16,708 nt of DNA from an uncultured Bacilli bacterium (lineage in GTDB: Bacteria > Bacillota_I > Bacilli_A > RF39 > UBA660): contig CANQLF010000060.1 in NCBI GenBank assembly GCA_947624635.1, positions 1-16,708 on the forward strand, read 5' to 3'. This document shows positions 1 through 9,251 of the stretch, piece after piece. Every line of letters starts with the position of its first letter. Position 1 is the first letter of the stretch. The position numbers were made by a program, and so were the translations under genes. The notes beneath the pieces are model-generated. The model had not been told where the DNA came from. It saw only the letters and a list, made by a program, of their open reading frames with translations, and did no database searches.

Positions 1-39
1 AGATAAATTTTTCATCTTTTTTCTTAAAATTTATCTTTT
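1..39 (+). terminator. Putative terminator hairpin of an upstream gene
   Basis: Bases 1-11 (AGATAAATTTT) are perfectly complementary to 26-36 (AAAATTTATCT), giving an 11-bp stem with a 14-nt loop, followed by a short T run at 36-39. The stem is AT-only apart from one G-C pair and may continue left of the window. It separates whatever lies upstream from the ribosomal operon. The long loop and short T tract make it a weaker candidate than the terminator after rplQ. Confidence 0.45.
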
Positions 40-78
40 CTACTATTATCGGCTGTAAATACTAACATTTTTTCTATA

Positions 79-137
79 AAATATTACAAAAAACTTCTAA
101 AAAACCCTTGCATTTCATACAATATCTATGGTAAAAT
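79..137 (+). promoter_or_regulatory. Promoter of the S10-spc-alpha operon
   Basis: A -35-like TTGCAT at 108-113 and a -10 TAAAAT at 132-137 are 18 bp apart, and the -10 is preceded by TGG (129-131), an extended -10 element. Upstream, 79-104 carries phased A runs that resemble an UP element, as expected for a ribosomal protein operon under growth-rate control. Transcription would start near 144, leaving a leader of about 127 nt before rpsJ. It is the only convincing promoter seen before the operon. Confidence 0.7.
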
Positions 138-143
138 GTTAAA

Positions 144-270
144 TGTTTGACGGCTTAGATGTGCAAGGTTGCTGACACACCTGGTTAAGTTGATAATAAA
201 TTTAAAGTGTAGTCAGGTTATTTGCTCGGAGCTAGTCTATACACGATATAGGCGAGGGGAGGATTATTAT
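144..270 (+). ncRNA. Structured 5' leader of the S10 operon (candidate r-protein autoregulatory leader)
   Basis: About 127 nt are transcribed before rpsJ. Visible pairings are ACCTG (179-183) with CAGGT (214-218), and a helix GTCTATA (235-241) with TATAGGC (247-253) closing a five-base loop, which CTC (225-227) with GAG (254-256) could extend to the edge of the Shine-Dalgarno (about 254-263). The stretch around 161-181 resembles, from memory, a segment conserved upstream of rpsJ in other Bacilli. S10 leaders in gammaproteobacteria are bound by L4; whether the same holds here is inference. No T tract follows the last hairpin, so translational control fits better than attenuation. Confidence 0.55.
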
Positions 271-579
271 ATGTCAAATACCAAAGTGCGTATCAGATTA
301 AAGGCATATGATCACAGAATCTTAGATCAAGCTGCAATTAAAATCGTAGAAACTGTAAAAAGAACTGGTGGAGAAGTTAGTGGACCAATCCCACTACCAA
401 CAGAAATTCAAAAGTATACAATTTTAAAAGCAGTTCACAAATATAAAGATTCACGTGAACAATTTGAAATGCGTACACATAAAAGATTAATTGACATCAA
501 TAACCCAAGTAAGGAAACAGTTGAGGCGCTAACTCACTTAGACTTACCAAGTGGTGTTGATATACAAATCAAATTATAG
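271..579 (+). CDS. rpsJ: 30S ribosomal protein S10
   Basis: S10 is a small-subunit head protein (uS10, also the NusE transcription antitermination factor). The reading frame is open upstream to 169, but the ATG at 271 gives [15 protein letters not shown], the normal S10 start, and a 102-residue product of standard length. It is preceded by an excellent GAGGGGAGGA at 254-263. The family motifs GPIPLPT and [15 protein letters not shown] are present. It is the first gene of the operon, behind the structured leader, and is followed 19 nt later by rplC. Confidence 0.98.
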   Translation: MSNTKVRIRLKAYDHRILDQAAIKIVETVKRTGGEVSGPIPLPTEIQKYTILKAVHKYKDSREQFEMRTHKRLIDINNPSKETVEALTHLDLPSGVDIQIKL

Positions 580-598
580 TAATTAGGAGGATGAAAAA

Positions 599-1417
599 AT
601 GAAAGGAATCTTAGGTCGTAAAGAAGGAATGACACAAGTTTTCAATAAAGAAGGTAGGCTTACTCCTGTAACTGTTGTTTATGTTGGTACAAATGTAGTA
701 ACACAAATTAAAACTAAAGAAAACGACGGTTATGAAGCAGTACAACTTGCTTTTGGAGAAAAAAGACAAAAGCTTTCTAATAAACCAGAACTTGGTCACT
801 TAAAAAAAGCAAATACTACACCTAAGCGCTTCTTAAAAGAAATTAGAGGTGTAGATGTTAATAACTTTGAAGTAGGGCAAGAAATTCATGCTGATTATTT
901 TGTTCCAGGAGAAGTTGTTGATGTACAAGGAACTAGTAAAGGTAAAGGGTTCCAAGGCGTTATCAAACGTCACAATCAAAGTCGTGGACCAATGACTCAC
1001 GGTTCGCACTATCACAGAGGTCCAGGTTCAATGGGAACAATGAGACCAATGCGTGTTATGAAAGGTAAGAAATTACCAGGACACATGGGTATGGAAACTG
1101 TAACAATTCAAAACTTAGAAATTGTAGCAGTTGACATGGAAAATGGTTGTCTATTAATAAAAGGAAATGTTCCAGGTGCTAAAAAATCTTTTGTTGTTAT
1201 TAAAAGTTCTATAAAAACTCCAGGTAAAGTAAATGATGCTCAAGAGTTAGTAAGTTATGAACCTGATCAAACTGTTGATGTAGAAAATGCTACTGAAGAA
1301 GTTACAGAAGCTAATGATGTTAGTGAAGATGTAACTAATGAAGAAGTAGTAGAAGATACAGCAAAAGATGAAAGTGAATCATCACAAGAAGAAGCTACAG
1401 AAAATACAGAGGCTTAA
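599..1417 (+). CDS. rplC: 50S ribosomal protein L3 with long acidic C-terminal tail
   Basis: L3 (uL3) binds 23S rRNA near the peptidyl transferase centre and starts large-subunit assembly. Residues 1 to about 212 are a normal bacterial L3, with the start [15 protein letters not shown] and the loop rich in G, H and R at about 123-165 ([17 protein letters not shown]) that reaches towards the catalytic centre. The product is 272 residues, about 60 longer than the usual 205-215. The extra residues (about 213-272) are strongly acidic: 21 of the last 52 are D or E and only one is K, with no predicted fold. Similar L3 extensions occur in some Mollicutes. The start has a good GGAGG site. Confidence 0.97.
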   Translation: MKGILGRKEGMTQVFNKEGRLTPVTVVYVGTNVVTQIKTKENDGYEAVQLAFGEKRQKLSNKPELGHLKKANTTPKRFLKEIRGVDVNNFEVGQEIHADYFVPGEVVDVQGTSKGKGFQGVIKRHNQSRGPMTHGSHYHRGPGSMGTMRPMRVMKGKKLPGHMGMETVTIQNLEIVAVDMENGCLLIKGNVPGAKKSFVVIKSSIKTPGKVNDAQELVSYEPDQTVDVENATEEVTEANDVSEDVTNEEVVEDTAKDESESSQEEATENTEA

Positions 1418-1462
1418 ATAAAAAAAATAGATAAAATATTTGTGATGAAAGGAGGAATTTAA

Positions 1463-2089
1463 ATGGCTAAGATAGCTCTTTTAAATAACAAAGGTGAAAA
1501 AGTAAAAGACATTAACTTAAATGACAATATATGGAATATAGAACCAAATGATGCAGTATTACATAATGCAATAGTATTATCACTTGCATCACTAAGACAA
1601 GGAACTGCTAAAACTAAAACTCGTTCAGAAGTTAGTGGTGGTGGAAGAAAACCTTGGAGACAAAAAGGAACAGGACGTGCAAGACAAGGTAGCATTCGTG
1701 CAACTCAATGGAGAGGTGGAGGAATAGTATTCGGGCCAACTCCAAGAGATTACAAAAAGAAAATGAATAAAAAGGAAAGACGTTTAGCTTTATTATCTGC
1801 CCTATCTTATAAATTAAAAGATAATGAATTAATTGGAATTGATAGTTTAAGTTTAGAAACACCTAAAACCAAGGATTTCGTTGAACTTTTAAACAATTTA
1901 AAATTAAAAGATAAAAAAGTTTTAATCGTAACTACAGAATTAGAAGATAATTTACTTCTAGCATCAAGAAATATACCTGAAGTATTAGTATTATCAAATG
2001 ATGAGATAAATACTTTAGATATAGTAAATGCTGATTACATGATTGTAACAGAAGATGCAGTAAGCAAAATAGAGGAGGTGCTTAACTAA
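1463..2089 (+). CDS. rplD: 50S ribosomal protein L4
   Basis: L4 (uL4) lines the peptide exit tunnel and in some bacteria represses its own operon by binding the S10 leader. The 208-residue product matches the family. The extended tunnel loop is clear at about residues 44-95, with [19 protein letters not shown], then TGRARQGS and the aromatic-basic TQWRGGG. The globular domain follows. A GAAAGGAGG site precedes the ATG. The stop TAA shares its last A with the ATG of rplW, so the two genes are probably translationally coupled. Confidence 0.98.
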   Translation: MAKIALLNNKGEKVKDINLNDNIWNIEPNDAVLHNAIVLSLASLRQGTAKTKTRSEVSGGGRKPWRQKGTGRARQGSIRATQWRGGGIVFGPTPRDYKKKMNKKERRLALLSALSYKLKDNELIGIDSLSLETPKTKDFVELLNNLKLKDKKVLIVTTELEDNLLLASRNIPEVLVLSNDEINTLDIVNADYMIVTEDAVSKIEEVLN

Positions 2090-2367
2090 TGAATCATTAT
2101 AGAGATATCATTAAAGCTCCTATCATAACTGAAAAAACTGCAAGTATTTCGCAAGATGGACAAAGTTATGTATTTGAAGTTGACGTAAAAGCAAATAAAA
2201 CTGAAATTAAACAAGCAATAGAAAAAATATTTAATGTTAAAGTACTTGAAGTTCGTACTATAAATGTTAAGCCGAAGAAAAAAAGAGTTGGTAAATATAC
2301 TGGTATGACAAGTAAGTACAAAAAAGCAATTGTTAAGTTAGCAGAAGGTTCTTCTATAGAACTATAA
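2089..2367 (+). CDS. rplW: 50S ribosomal protein L23
   Basis: L23 (uL23) lies at the tunnel exit and docks trigger factor, SRP and the Sec channel. The 92-residue product has the family start ([13 protein letters not shown]), the central [21 protein letters not shown] and a basic loop with [12 protein letters not shown]. The start codon overlaps the rplD stop by one base (TAATG), and its ribosome binding site GAGGAGG lies inside the end of rplD. Confidence 0.98.
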   Translation: MNHYRDIIKAPIITEKTASISQDGQSYVFEVDVKANKTEIKQAIEKIFNVKVLEVRTINVKPKKKRVGKYTGMTSKYKKAIVKLAEGSSIEL

Positions 2368-2389
2368 GCTACTAGTTAGGAGGATTACT

Positions 2390-3223
2390 ATGCCAATTAG
2401 AAAATTAAAACCTATGACTAATGGTACTAGAGAAATGAGTAGATTAGTTAATGATGAAATAACTAAAACTACTCCTGAAAAAAGTTTATTAGTATCATTA
2501 AATAAAAAAGCTGGTCGTAATAATCAAGGAAGAATTACTGTTCGTCATCAAGGTGGCGGAGCTAAAAGAAAATATCGTGTTATCGATTTTAAAAGAGATA
2601 AAAAAGATATTATTGGTACAGTCTCTTCAATTGAATACGATCCAAATAGAACAGCTAACATTGCTTTAATTAATTATGTTGATGGAGAAAAAAGATACAT
2701 CATTGCTCCTAAAGGATTAAAAGTAGGAGATAAAATAATGAGTGGAGATAATGCCGACATTAAAGTTGGTAATACTCTTCCAATAATGAATATTCCAGTA
2801 GGTACAGTTATTCATAATATCGAACTAAAACCAGGTAAGGGTGGGCAAATTGCTCGTAGTGCTGGTAATAGTGCACAAATATTAGGACGTGAAGGTAAAT
2901 ACGTTATGGTAAGACTAAACAGTGGTGAATCACGTTTAATCTTAGGAACTTGTGTTGCAACTATTGGAGAAGTAGGAAATACTGACCATGAGTTAGTAAG
3001 TATTGGTAAAGCAGGACGTAAACGTCACATGGGTATTAGACCTACAGTTCGTGGTTCTGTTATGAACCCTAACGATCACCCTCATGGTGGTGGTGAAGGT
3101 AAAGCACCAGTTGGTAGAAAAGGGCCTCTTACTCCTTGGGGTAAACCAGCTCTTGGATATAAAACTCGTAAGAACAAAAAGGCTTCTGACAAATTAATTG
3201 TTAATCGCCGTAAAAAGAAATAG
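2390..3223 (+). CDS. rplB: 50S ribosomal protein L2
   Basis: L2 (uL2) is needed for subunit joining and peptidyl transferase activity. The 277-residue product is full length. The most conserved part is intact: [13 protein letters not shown] at about 226-238, including the functionally important histidine 230. The usual VDHPHG reads NDHPHG here. [12 protein letters not shown] at about 52-63 and the very basic C-terminus are also typical. A clear TTAGGAGG site precedes the ATG. rpsS follows closely. Confidence 0.98.
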   Translation: MPIRKLKPMTNGTREMSRLVNDEITKTTPEKSLLVSLNKKAGRNNQGRITVRHQGGGAKRKYRVIDFKRDKKDIIGTVSSIEYDPNRTANIALINYVDGEKRYIIAPKGLKVGDKIMSGDNADIKVGNTLPIMNIPVGTVIHNIELKPGKGGQIARSAGNSAQILGREGKYVMVRLNSGESRLILGTCVATIGEVGNTDHELVSIGKAGRKRHMGIRPTVRGSVMNPNDHPHGGGEGKAPVGRKGPLTPWGKPALGYKTRKNKKASDKLIVNRRKKK

Positions 3224-3238
3224 GAAAGGATGATTATT

Positions 3239-3511
3239 GTGGCAAGAAGTTTAAAAAAAGGACCTTATGTATTCGATAGATTACTTAAAAAGGTTCGTGA
3301 ATTAAATGACTCAAACAAAAAACAAGTTATAAAAACATGGTCACGCCGTTCAACAATTTATCCTGAATTTATTGGTCACACATTTGCGGTACACAACGGA
3401 AAAGAATTCATCCCAGTATATGTTACTGAAGATATGGTTGGTCATAAATTAGGAGAATTCTCACCAACTCGTAAATTTGGTGGACACGGTGATGACAAGA
3501 AAAAGAAATAG
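3239..3511 (+). CDS. rpsS: 30S ribosomal protein S19 (GTG start)
   Basis: S19 (uS19) sits in the 30S head with S13 and contacts the A-site finger. An ATG at 3230 is in frame but is itself part of the GGAAAGGA Shine-Dalgarno (3223-3230). The GTG at 3239, 8 nt after that site, gives [11 protein letters not shown], the standard S19 start, and 90 residues, the usual size. The motifs WSRRSTI and [16 protein letters not shown], and the ending [13 protein letters not shown], are intact. Confidence 0.95.
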   Translation: MARSLKKGPYVFDRLLKKVRELNDSNKKQVIKTWSRRSTIYPEFIGHTFAVHNGKEFIPVYVTEDMVGHKLGEFSPTRKFGGHGDDKKKK

Positions 3512-3534
3512 TCAAAAGGAGGGTGCTTAAATAA

Positions 3535-3873
3535 ATGGAAGCAAGAGCAACTGCTAACACAGTTTTAACCGCTCCAATTAAATCACGTTTAGTAATTGAT
3601 TTAATACGTGGTAAAAAAGTTAGTGAAGCAGAAAATATACTAAATAATTTAAATAAAAAATCTGCAAGATTAATTAAAAAAGTATTAATCTCTGCAGTAG
3701 CGAATGCAGAAAACAACTTAGGATTAGACAAAGAAAAATTATATGTTAAAGAATGTTTTATCAATGAAGGCCCAGTACTAAAAAGAATCCGTTTCGGTTC
3801 TCGTAGTCATATAGATCGTCATGATAAAAGAACTAGTCATATAACTGTAGTCGTTAGTGAAAGTACAAAATAA
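3535..3873 (+). CDS. rplV: 50S ribosomal protein L22
   Basis: L22 (uL22) spans the large subunit and its beta-hairpin lines the exit tunnel, where macrolide resistance changes can occur. The 112-residue product is of normal length. It shows KSRLVIDLIRGKKVSEA and the hairpin region FINEGPVLKRIRFGSRSHIDRHDKRTSHITVVV. An AAAGGAGGG site lies 11 nt upstream. The gene sits in its conserved place between S19 and S3. Confidence 0.98.
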   Translation: MEARATANTVLTAPIKSRLVIDLIRGKKVSEAENILNNLNKKSARLIKKVLISAVANAENNLGLDKEKLYVKECFINEGPVLKRIRFGSRSHIDRHDKRTSHITVVVSESTK

Positions 3874-3885
3874 GGAGGTATACTG

Positions 3886-4563
3886 ATGGGACAAAAGGTT
3901 AATCCGGTAGGACTAAGAATCGGTATCAATAAAGACTGGGAATCAAAATGGTATGCATCAGATAAAGATTTCGGAAGATTCTTAAATAATGATGTTAAGA
4001 TTCGTAAATTTTTAGATAAAAAATTAAAAGATGCAAGTGTTTCTACTATATTAATAGAAAGAAATGCAAAAAGTACTGATATTACCATTCATACTTCAAA
4101 ACCAGGTGTAATTATTGGACGTGGTGGAGAAGAAATAGAAAAATTAAAGAAAGAATTATCAAAATTAGTTAATGAAAATATAACTATTTCAATCATGGAA
4201 GTCAAAAAACCTGATTTAGTAGCTAAGTTAGTTGCTGATAACATAGCTCATCAAATCGAAAACAGAGTTTCATTTAGAATTGCTCAAAAACGCGCAATTA
4301 GAAATGTTATGAAAGCTGGAGCTCAAGGTGTTAAAACACTTGTTTCAGGAAGACTTGGTGGAGCTGATATGGCTCGTAGTGAAGGATATAGTGAAGGAAA
4401 TACTCCACTACATACCCTAAGAGCTGATATAGATTATGCAACTAGTGAAGCTGACACTACATATGGAAAAATAGGTGTTAAAGTTTGGATTTACAGAGGT
4501 GAAATACTTCCTACAAAAGATACTAAGGGAGGTAAGAAAAATGTTAATGCCAAAAAGAACTAA
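3886..4563 (+). CDS. rpsC: 30S ribosomal protein S3
   Basis: S3 (uS3) forms part of the mRNA entry channel and has helicase activity on mRNA with S4 and S5. The 225-residue product has the N-terminal [13 protein letters not shown], a KH domain at about 50-110 with the GxxG loop GRGGEE, and the C-terminal domain with [13 protein letters not shown] and [12 protein letters not shown]. The tail after [10 protein letters not shown] is short, basic and weakly conserved. The last 23 nt overlap the start of rplP in another frame. Confidence 0.98.
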   Translation: MGQKVNPVGLRIGINKDWESKWYASDKDFGRFLNNDVKIRKFLDKKLKDASVSTILIERNAKSTDITIHTSKPGVIIGRGGEEIEKLKKELSKLVNENITISIMEVKKPDLVAKLVADNIAHQIENRVSFRIAQKRAIRNVMKAGAQGVKTLVSGRLGGADMARSEGYSEGNTPLHTLRADIDYATSEADTTYGKIGVKVWIYRGEILPTKDTKGGKKNVNAKKN

Positions 4564-4972
4564 GTACAGAAAACCACATAGAATCTCTTATGAAGGTAGG
4601 GCAAAAGGAAATACTACATTACATTTTGGAGAATATGGTTTGATGGCTAAAGAAGGAGCTTGGATTACAGGAAGACAAATCGAAGCTGCTCGTATTGCTA
4701 TGACACGTTATATGAAACGTGGAGGTAAAGTATGGATAAATATTTTCCCTCACTTAGCAAAAACTAAACAACCACTTGAAACTCGTATGGGAAAAGGAAA
4801 AGGTAATCCAGAAGAATGGGTTGCAGTTGTTAAAGAAGGTAAAATTATGTTTGAAATATCTGGTGTAGATGAAGCAACTGCTCGTGAAGCATTAAGACTT
4901 GCTATGCATAAATTACCTATCAAATGCAAATTTGTTAAAAAAGAAGATGGTGGTGATATAAATGAAGGTTAA
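4541..4972 (+). CDS. rplP: 50S ribosomal protein L16
   Basis: L16 (uL16) helps position the A-site tRNA and is a late-assembling large-subunit protein. The ATG at 4541 gives [14 protein letters not shown], the normal L16 start, and 143 residues; the frame is open further upstream, but those residues match no L16. AAGGGAGGT at 4525-4533, inside rpsC, is the ribosome binding site. The start overlaps rpsC by 23 nt and the end overlaps rpmC by 11 nt. [17 protein letters not shown] and [16 protein letters not shown] are diagnostic. Confidence 0.97.
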   Translation: MLMPKRTKYRKPHRISYEGRAKGNTTLHFGEYGLMAKEGAWITGRQIEAARIAMTRYMKRGGKVWINIFPHLAKTKQPLETRMGKGKGNPEEWVAVVKEGKIMFEISGVDEATAREALRLAMHKLPIKCKFVKKEDGGDINEG

Positions 4973-5168
4973 TGAAATAAGAAATTTGACCACTGAAGAA
5001 ATAAATAAAAAAATAGAAGAAACAAAAGAAGAACTATTTAATTTACGTTTTGCTCAAGCAAGCGGAAACTTGGAAAAACCTTCAAGAATAAGAGAATTAA
5101 GAAAATTAGTTGCTCGTTTAAAAACAGTACTTAACGAACGTGCAACAGAAGAAAGCAAGGAGGCATAA
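4962..5168 (+). CDS. rpmC: 50S ribosomal protein L29
   Basis: L29 (uL29) is a small helical protein near the tunnel exit, beside L23. The 68-residue product has the family start [14 protein letters not shown], the central [25 protein letters not shown] and a two-helix hairpin pattern. An ATG at 4972 directly after the rplP stop lies in a different frame and is not used. The GGTGGTGAT site in the end of rplP is weaker than elsewhere in the operon, so translation is probably coupled to rplP. Confidence 0.96.
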   Translation: MKVNEIRNLTTEEINKKIEETKEELFNLRFAQASGNLEKPSRIRELRKLVARLKTVLNERATEESKEA

Positions 5169-5173
5169 TCCTT

Positions 5174-5428
5174 ATGGACAATAAACGTGAATTAGTTGGT
5201 AAAGTCGTTAGTGACAAAGCTGATAAAACTATAACAGTATTAGTTGAAACATATAAAAAAGATCCATTATATGGAAAAAGAGTTAAATATTCAAAAAAAT
5301 ATGCTGCTCATGACGAAGAAAATGTTGCTAAAGTAGGCGATATAGTTCGTATAGCTTTTACTAGACCACTATCTAAAACTAAAAGATATGAATTAGTAGA
5401 AGTAGTTGAAAAAGCAGTAATACTATAA
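5174..5428 (+). CDS. rpsQ: 30S ribosomal protein S17
   Basis: S17 (uS17) is an early-assembling OB-fold protein that binds the 5' domain of 16S rRNA. The 84-residue product has [20 protein letters not shown] and the [16 protein letters not shown] loop typical of the family. The AAGGAGG ribosome binding site at 5157-5163 lies in the last codons of rpmC. There are only 5 nt between the genes. Confidence 0.97.
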   Translation: MDNKRELVGKVVSDKADKTITVLVETYKKDPLYGKRVKYSKKYAAHDEENVAKVGDIVRIAFTRPLSKTKRYELVEVVEKAVIL

Positions 5429-5456
5429 AACTCTTTAATGGAAGGAGGATTATCAA

Positions 5457-5825
5457 ATGGTTCAACAACAAAGTATTTTAAAAGTTGCTGATAACTCTGG
5501 TGCACGTGAACTTATGGTTATTCGTGTATTAGGTGGAAGTAAAAGAAAAACTGGTAACATCGGTGATATCGTTGTTGGTACAGTTAAAAAAGCAATTCCA
5601 AATGGAACAATTGGAAAAGGTAAAGTAGTTAAAGCAGTAGTCGTACGTAGTAAGGCTGGTGCAAGACGTGATGACGGGTCATACATCAAATTTGATGATA
5701 ATGCTTGTGTAATTATTAAAGATGATAAATCTCCAGTAGGTACACGTGTATTAGGACCAGTTGCTCGTGAATTAAGAGAAAAAGATTTCATGAAAATAGT
5801 TTCTCTAGCAAAAGAAGTTATATAA
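5457..5825 (+). CDS. rplN: 50S ribosomal protein L14
   Basis: L14 (uL14) lies at the subunit interface and forms an intersubunit bridge with 16S rRNA; it is also the binding site of the silencing factor RsfS. The product is 122 residues, exactly the usual bacterial length. It starts [19 protein letters not shown] and contains [21 protein letters not shown] and the ending [29 protein letters not shown] site precedes the ATG. Confidence 0.99.
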   Translation: MVQQQSILKVADNSGARELMVIRVLGGSKRKTGNIGDIVVGTVKKAIPNGTIGKGKVVKAVVVRSKAGARRDDGSYIKFDDNACVIIKDDKSPVGTRVLGPVARELREKDFMKIVSLAKEVI

Positions 5826-5848
5826 CTCTATAAAAAGGAGGATTAAAC

Positions 5849-6157
5849 ATGTATTTAAAAAAAGGAGACAAGGTAATTGTTACCTGTGGAAAAGATAAAG
5901 ATAAACAAGGAAAAGTTACTGAAGTTTTGAGAAATGAAAATAAGGTAGTAGTTGAAGGTGTTAATATAATTAAAAAGCATATTAAACCAGTTAACGGAAA
6001 TGATGGTGGAATCATTGAAGTTGAAGCACCTATTCATGCATCAAACGTTATGTTAATTGATCCTAAAACAAATAAGAAAACAAGAATCGGTAAAGAATTA
6101 GATAAAAATGGTAATAAAGTAAGAGTTACAAAAAAATCTAATTCTAAACTAGATTAA
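5849..6157 (+). CDS. rplX: 50S ribosomal protein L24
   Basis: L24 (uL24) is one of the two assembly-initiator proteins of the large subunit and lies near the tunnel exit. The 102-residue product has the N-terminal KOW motif ([20 protein letters not shown]) and the conserved [13 protein letters not shown] and [14 protein letters not shown] segments. An AAAAGGAGG site lies upstream. rplE follows 17 nt later. Confidence 0.97.
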   Translation: MYLKKGDKVIVTCGKDKDKQGKVTEVLRNENKVVVEGVNIIKKHIKPVNGNDGGIIEVEAPIHASNVMLIDPKTNKKTRIGKELDKNGNKVRVTKKSNSKLD

Positions 6158-6174
6158 TTGGAAGGAGGGTATTT

Positions 6175-6714
6175 ATGAACCGCCTAAAAGAAAAATATTT
6201 AAATGAAATTGTTCCAAGTTTAAAAGAAAAACATGGTTATAAAACTATTATGGAAGTTCCAAAAATAGAAAAAATAGTTTTAAATATGGGTGTAGGAGAT
6301 GCTACAACAAACAGTAAATTAATGGATGCAGCAACTCATGATTTAGCTTTAATTACTGGACAAAAACCAGTTATAACAAAAGCTAAAAAATCAATAGCTG
6401 GATTCAAATTAAGAGAAGGTCAACCAATAGGATGTAAAGTTACATTACGTGGAGAAAATATGTATAATTTCCTAGATAAACTAATTAGTATTGCGCTTCC
6501 TCGTGTTAAAGACTTTAGAGGAGTATCTAAAAAAAGTTTTGATGGTAGAGGAAACTATACAATGGGTATTAAAGAACAACTTATTTTCTCAGAAATAGAA
6601 TTTGACGATGTAGTTAAAGTTCGTGGTATGGATATAGTAATCGTTACAACAGCTAAGACTAACGAAGAAGCATATGACTTATTAAATGGAATCGGTATTC
6701 CTTTTAAGAAGTAA
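6175..6714 (+). CDS. rplE: 50S ribosomal protein L5
   Basis: L5 (uL5) binds 5S rRNA in the central protuberance and contacts the P-site tRNA. The 179-residue product is full length, with [33 protein letters not shown], the P-site loop region and the C-terminal [20 protein letters not shown]. The GGAAGGAGGG site is strong. Order and length agree with the standard spc operon. Confidence 0.98.
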   Translation: MNRLKEKYLNEIVPSLKEKHGYKTIMEVPKIEKIVLNMGVGDATTNSKLMDAATHDLALITGQKPVITKAKKSIAGFKLREGQPIGCKVTLRGENMYNFLDKLISIALPRVKDFRGVSKKSFDGRGNYTMGIKEQLIFSEIEFDDVVKVRGMDIVIVTTAKTNEEAYDLLNGIGIPFKK

Positions 6715-6734
6715 TTTCAAAAAGGAGGATTAAT

Positions 6735-6920
6735 ATGGCAAAAAAAAGTATGATTGCAAAAGCAAACAGAAAACAAAAATACAAAGTACGTGAATATACA
6801 AGATGTGAAAGATGTGGAAGACCACATGCTGTTATGAGCAAATTTAAAATATGTCGTATTTGCTTTAGAGAATTAGCATCAAAAGGGCAAATCCCTGGTG
6901 TTAAAAAGTCTAGTTGGTAA
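6735..6920 (+). CDS. rpsZ: 30S ribosomal protein S14, zinc-binding short form
   Basis: S14 (uS14) is a late-assembling 30S head protein. The 61-residue product is the short C+ form with a zinc ribbon: Cys24, Cys27, Cys40 and Cys43 in the pattern CERC...CRIC. This is the ancestral form, used in Bacillota next to rplE; the longer zinc-free form is absent here. The end [11 protein letters not shown] is typical. The gene name rpsN is also used. An AAAGGAGG site precedes the ATG. Confidence 0.98.
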   Translation: MAKKSMIAKANRKQKYKVREYTRCERCGRPHAVMSKFKICRICFRELASKGQIPGVKKSSW

Positions 6921-6940
6921 AAAGGGAAGGGAGGATTATT

Positions 6941-7342
6941 ATGGTATTAACTGACCCAATCGCAGACATGCTTACAAGAATACGTAATGCAAATGTTATG
7001 CGTTATCAAACAGTAGAAGTTCCAAATTCTAAAGTTAAGGAACAAATCGCTAAAATATTAAAAGATGAAGGATTCATTAGTGATTATAAAATTGAAAAAC
7101 ACGAAAAACAAGATGATATGATTGTATTATCTTTAAAATACGGACAAAGAAAAGAAAGAGTTATTACTGGGTTAAAGCGTATTTCAAAACCAGGATTACG
7201 TGTTTATGCTAAAGTAGATGAAATTCCAAAGGTTTTAAATGGACTTGGAATTGCTATAATATCTACTTCAAAAGGAATAATGACTGATAAACAAGCACGT
7301 GAACAAGAAGTTGGTGGAGAAGTACTAGCTTACATTTGGTAA
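6941..7342 (+). CDS. rpsH: 30S ribosomal protein S8
   Basis: S8 (uS8) binds the central domain of 16S rRNA and in enterobacteria represses the spc operon by binding the rplE mRNA region. The frame is open up to 6914, but the ATG at 6941 gives [18 protein letters not shown], the standard S8 start, and 133 residues. AAGGGAGGA sits just before it. ISKPGLRVY and [13 protein letters not shown] are the conserved C-terminal RNA-binding motifs. Confidence 0.97.
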   Translation: MVLTDPIADMLTRIRNANVMRYQTVEVPNSKVKEQIAKILKDEGFISDYKIEKHEKQDDMIVLSLKYGQRKERVITGLKRISKPGLRVYAKVDEIPKVLNGLGIAIISTSKGIMTDKQAREQEVGGEVLAYIW

Positions 7343-7359
7343 TTTGAGGAGGTGTCTTA

Positions 7360-7899
7360 ATGAGTCGTATAGGAAACAGAATTCTTAGCGTACCTGAAGG
7401 GGTTACTGTAAGTGTTAATGACACTATCGTTACAGTTAAAGGACCTAAAGGTGAATTAAGTACTGATGTAACAGATCATGTTACAGTAAAAGTTGAAGAT
7501 GGGAACGTTACTCTAACAAGAGATAACGATGAAAAAACTTCAAGAAGTATGCATGGTACTGCAAATGCTAATATTGCTAATATGATTGAAGGTGTTACTA
7601 AAGGTTTTTCTAAAGGTTTAGAAATAATCGGTGTAGGGTATCGTTTTCAAACTAAAGGTGATAAATTAGTTATAAATGCAGGATATTCAAATCCAGTAGA
7701 ACTTAGTGTTCCAAGTAATTTAAAAATTGAAACAGTAAGTAATACAGAAATTACTGTAACTGGAATTGATAAACAAGCAGTTGGAGAATTTGCTGCAATT
7801 ATTCGTAAAGTAAGAGAACCTGAACCATATAAAGGTAAAGGTATTCGTTATAAAGATGAACATGTTCGTCGTAAAGAAGGAAAGAAAGCTTCAAAATAA
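7360..7899 (+). CDS. rplF: 50S ribosomal protein L6
   Basis: L6 (uL6) sits near the sarcin-ricin loop and the factor-binding site. The 179-residue product has two repeated alpha/beta domains and the diagnostic C-terminal motif PEPYKGKGIRYKDEHVRRKEGKKA. It starts MSRIGNRILSVPEGV. A GAGGAGGTG site lies upstream. Length and position are standard. Confidence 0.98.
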   Translation: MSRIGNRILSVPEGVTVSVNDTIVTVKGPKGELSTDVTDHVTVKVEDGNVTLTRDNDEKTSRSMHGTANANIANMIEGVTKGFSKGLEIIGVGYRFQTKGDKLVINAGYSNPVELSVPSNLKIETVSNTEITVTGIDKQAVGEFAAIIRKVREPEPYKGKGIRYKDEHVRRKEGKKASK

Positions 7900-7919
7900 A
7901 GTAAAGGAGAGATAAGATT

Positions 7920-8282
7920 ATGGTAAATAAGGTATCTCGTAATGAAGTACGTAAGATTAGACATGCTAGAGTTAGAAGAACAATATCTGGTACTAGTGAA
8001 GTTCCAAGATTAAATGTTTTTAGATCAAATGCTAATATTTCAGTACAAATTATTGATGATGTTAACGGTGTTACTTTAGCTAGTGCTTCATCATTAGACA
8101 AATCATTAAATATAAAAAATGGTTCCAATATAGAAGCAGCTAAAATAGTTGGAAAAAGTATTGCTGAAAAAGCAAAAAAAGCAAAAATTAATAAGGTTGT
8201 TTTCGATAGAGGTGGATACCTATATCATGGACGTGTAAAAGCTTTAGCTGAAGCTGCACGTGAAAATGGATTAGAATTTTAG
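7920..8282 (+). CDS. rplR: 50S ribosomal protein L18
   Basis: L18 (uL18) binds 5S rRNA together with L5. The 120-residue product has the basic N-terminal tail ([15 protein letters not shown]), [19 protein letters not shown], and the ending [26 protein letters not shown], all diagnostic. The ATG at 7920 follows an AAAGGAGAG site. rpsE starts 18 nt after its TAG stop. Confidence 0.98.
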   Translation: MVNKVSRNEVRKIRHARVRRTISGTSEVPRLNVFRSNANISVQIIDDVNGVTLASASSLDKSLNIKNGSNIEAAKIVGKSIAEKAKKAKINKVVFDRGGYLYHGRVKALAEAARENGLEF

Positions 8283-8300
8283 AAGGAGGGTAATATCGGA

Positions 8301-8807
8301 ATGGAAAAGAAATATAACCCACAAAAAAAGATCTATGACGAAGAAGTTATAGCAATCAACCGTGTAACTAAAGTTACAAGAGGTGGTCGTCATTTTAGAT
8401 TTAGCGCAACTGTTGTTGTAGGAGATAGAAAAGGGAAAGTTGGATTAGGTACTGGTAAAGCAAATGAAGTTCCTGATGCAATTAAAAAAGCTGTTCAAGC
8501 TGCAACTAAAAATATCGTTATCGTACCACTTGTAGATAACAGAACAATTTCTCATGACGCTATTGGTGTTAAGGGTGCTGCTAAAGTATTACTTAAACCA
8601 GCTAGAAAAGGTACTGGTGTTATTGCTGGAGGACCTGTTCGTTCTGTACTAGAACTTGCTGGTGTGCGTGATATAGTATCTAAATCACTTGGTTCAAACA
8701 CTAAAATTAATATGGCAAGAGCTACATTAACTGCTCTTACTGAACAAAAAAGTCTTGATCATGTTGCTAAATTAAGAGGTAAAACTAAAGAGGAGATCTT
8801 AGGATAA
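8301..8807 (+). CDS. rpsE: 30S ribosomal protein S5
   Basis: S5 (uS5) helps form the mRNA entry channel and affects decoding accuracy. The 168-residue product has an N-terminal double-stranded-RNA-binding-like domain ([18 protein letters not shown] and [19 protein letters not shown]) and a C-terminal S5 domain with [16 protein letters not shown] and [23 protein letters not shown] site at about 8282-8290 precedes the ATG. Its TAA stop overlaps the rplO ATG by one base; the gene normally found between them, rpmD, is missing. Confidence 0.98.
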   Translation: MEKKYNPQKKIYDEEVIAINRVTKVTRGGRHFRFSATVVVGDRKGKVGLGTGKANEVPDAIKKAVQAATKNIVIVPLVDNRTISHDAIGVKGAAKVLLKPARKGTGVIAGGPVRSVLELAGVRDIVSKSLGSNTKINMARATLTALTEQKSLDHVAKLRGKTKEEILG

Positions 8808-9250
8808 TGAAATTACATGAATTACATCCAGCTGAAGGTTCAGTTAAAACTCGTAAGAGAATTGGTAGAGGACCAGGAAGCGGAACAGGAAAAACTTCTG
8901 GAAAAGGTCATAAAGGACAAAACGCTCGTAGTGGCGGAGGAGTAAGATTAGGTTTTGAAGGTGGGCAACTTCCACTATTCAGACGTTTACCAAAAAGAGG
9001 ATTTAGCAATGCAAGATTTAAAAGGGAATATGCAGTAATTAATTTAAGTGATTTGAACAGATTTAACGATGGAGATGTTGTTACTCCAGAATTATTAAAA
9101 GAAATGGGAATTGTTAAAAAAGAATTATGTGGTATTAAAGTATTAGGTAATGGTACATTAGAAAAGAAAGTAACAGTTAAAGCTCATAAATTCAGCGAAA
9201 GTGCTAAAGAAAAAATAGAAACTTCAGGTGGAAAAGTAGAGGTGATCTAA
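8807..9250 (+). CDS. rplO: 50S ribosomal protein L15
   Basis: L15 (uL15) is a late-assembling large-subunit protein with a long basic N-terminal extension that threads through 23S rRNA. The 147-residue product has the glycine-rich [20 protein letters not shown] and [18 protein letters not shown] motifs. It starts in a TAATG overlap with rpsE. Its Shine-Dalgarno GAGGAG lies in the last codons of rpsE, consistent with coupled translation. Confidence 0.98.
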   Translation: MKLHELHPAEGSVKTRKRIGRGPGSGTGKTSGKGHKGQNARSGGGVRLGFEGGQLPLFRRLPKRGFSNARFKREYAVINLSDLNRFNDGDVVTPELLKEMGIVKKELCGIKVLGNGTLEKKVTVKAHKFSESAKEKIETSGGKVEVI

Positions 9251-9251
9251 T

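Noticed and set aside
169..270. N-terminal extension of S10 from position 169
   Set aside because: It begins at a non-ATG codon, reads through the structured leader and the Shine-Dalgarno, and the ATG at 271 gives an S10 of exactly normal length.
4475..4540. Longer L16 with 22 extra N-terminal residues
   Set aside because: The extra residues are an alternative frame of rpsC and match no L16; a strong ribosome binding site sits just before the ATG at 4541.
5462..5791. 109-codon open frame on the minus strand across rplN
   Set aside because: Shadow of rplN, with no ribosome binding site and no recognisable protein; the plus-strand gene is certain.
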